Below, one piece after another: positions 6,396 to 6,946 of a stretch of DNA of 6,946 nucleotides. Position numbers and translations under genes: made by a program. Origin of the DNA: Flavobacteriaceae bacterium (lineage in GTDB: Bacteria > Bacteroidota > Bacteroidia > Flavobacteriales > Flavobacteriaceae); the NCBI GenBank assembly GCA_013042255.1, contig JABDQK010000316.1:1-6946 (forward strand), given 5' to 3'. Every line of letters starts with the position of its first letter. Position 1 is the first letter of the stretch. The notes under the pieces are model-generated. The model worked only from the letters and a program-made list of their open reading frames with translations, did no database searches and had not been told where the DNA came from.

Positions 6396-6946
6396 TCAGG
6401 GATTAAACCAATAGGTAAGTTTAAGGGTGAGGCTCCAGGTACTTCCCGAAAATGGCGCTAATCGTTCGTTTTGAGTAAAGACCAGGAAAAGATCCGAAGC
6501 CGGTTGATACCGCCATTGTAAACGGGAATTGAGATTAAAATTCCGTGTCTGTTCATTGTACTGAAACAGAGTAGCCCAGAAAAGCGTATTGCTGAAGGTG
6601 ATATCTGCCTTTGATCCTATCAACCAGAATTGGGTGGTATTCCAGGGAGCCGGCAAAGTGATATGATTATAGCTAAGAGCCGAGCTAAGACTTACATAGG
6701 GCTGGAATCTATACCCCATTTCATTGCTGAAGTTGATACGGGTACCCTGTTCATAATACCCGCCAAAACTGCTGTCAAAAGAATAGGTGAAAAGAGCTTG
6801 TGGTTTAGAATTGTAAACTAGGCGAAAGGTGTTCCAGTGGTTTTTCTCTCCTGCTGCCAGGTCTGGCTTCCCGGTTCGTGTAGGATCGAATGGCGCGAGT
6901 AATTCCACATATTCATTTATCCACTGAAAACTCAACTCACTTCTGT
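6396..6946 (-). CDS. C-terminal part of a DUF5916-like outer-membrane beta-barrel protein, 5' end beyond window
   Basis: The frame is open from the right edge to a TGA at 6396-6398, showing 182 residues. The TTG at 6935 is not a real start because the frame continues upstream as RSEL before it. The sequence alternates polar and aromatic residues in repeated beta strands (TYSFDSSFGGYYEQG, PYVSLSSALSYN, TLFWATLFQYN). The segment NSRLQWRYQPASDLFLVFTQ matches what I recall of the conserved end of DUF5916 barrels, which in full-length proteins usually follow an N-terminal family-9 carbohydrate-binding-like domain. The final strand SLTLKLTYWFNP has the aromatic C-terminus expected for outer-membrane barrel insertion. 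The function of the family is unknown. Placement just upstream of an exported hydrolase fits a cell-envelope operon. The barrel nature is fairly sure; the family name is recalled from pattern and was not searched. Confidence 0.75.
   Translation of the reverse strand, partial: RSELSFQWINEYVELLAPFDPTRTGKPDLAAGEKNHWNTFRLVYNSKPQALFTYSFDSSFGGYYEQGTRINFSNEMGYRFQPYVSLSSALSYNHITLPAPWNTTQFWLIGSKADITFSNTLFWATLFQYNEQTRNFNLNSRLQWRYQPASDLFLVFTQNERLAPFSGSTWSLTLKLTYWFNP

Noticed and set aside
6396..6935. TTG at 6935 as the true start of a small complete gene
   Set aside because: The frame remains open to the window edge and the protein matches only the C-terminal part of a larger barrel family.
1..6946. 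A defence, toxin-antitoxin, secretion or biosynthetic cluster
   Set aside because: None of the five genes matches such systems, and no mobile-element or repeat-array signatures are present.

Overview
All five protein-coding genes in this window lie on the minus strand, so transcription runs from high to low coordinates. The gene set points to Bacteroidota, most likely a flavobacterium: a DUF5916-type outer-membrane barrel, signal peptides ending just before Gln (YSQ, YGQ), AT-rich gaps, no convincing Shine-Dalgarno sequences, and a stand-alone EF-G paralogue. This taxonomic call is inference from gene content. There are no RNA genes, insertion sequences, CRISPR arrays or phage genes.

Layout in transcription order. 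(1) 6946-6396: the C-terminal 182 residues of a DUF5916-like barrel protein, whose 5' part lies outside the window. (2) 6348-4468: an exported CocE/NonD-family serine hydrolase, 47 bp downstream. (3) 4419-3715: protein-L-isoaspartate O-methyltransferase with a signal peptide, 48 bp after the hydrolase. The short gaps suggest that 1-3 form one cell-envelope transcription unit. (4) A 264-bp gap (3714-3451) contains two inverted repeats and leads to an EF-G-like translational GTPase at 3450-1339. (5) A 77-bp gap containing a nested dyad leads to an M19 (membrane dipeptidase-like) metallohydrolase. It starts at a GTG at 1261 and runs off the left edge, with 420 residues visible. It is easy to miss because it has neither an ATG start nor an in-window stop; every codon from 1261 to the edge was read by hand and is open.

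No dedicated, clearly novel multi-gene system is evident. The most interesting points are: the EF-G paralogue carries substitutions in the residues needed for GTP hydrolysis (DTPG-L-DDF, NQMD); a SAM-dependent repair methyltransferase carries an export signal and sits next to an exported esterase-family enzyme; the esterase has an unusual nucleophile elbow; the M19 protein is enlarged and has an HxH metal motif instead of HxD; and there are compact dyads upstream of both the EF-G-like gene and the M19 gene.

A loose common theme is peptide and ester hydrolysis, protein repair and an alternative translation factor, which would fit nutrient limitation or stationary phase. This is inference from neighbourhood only.
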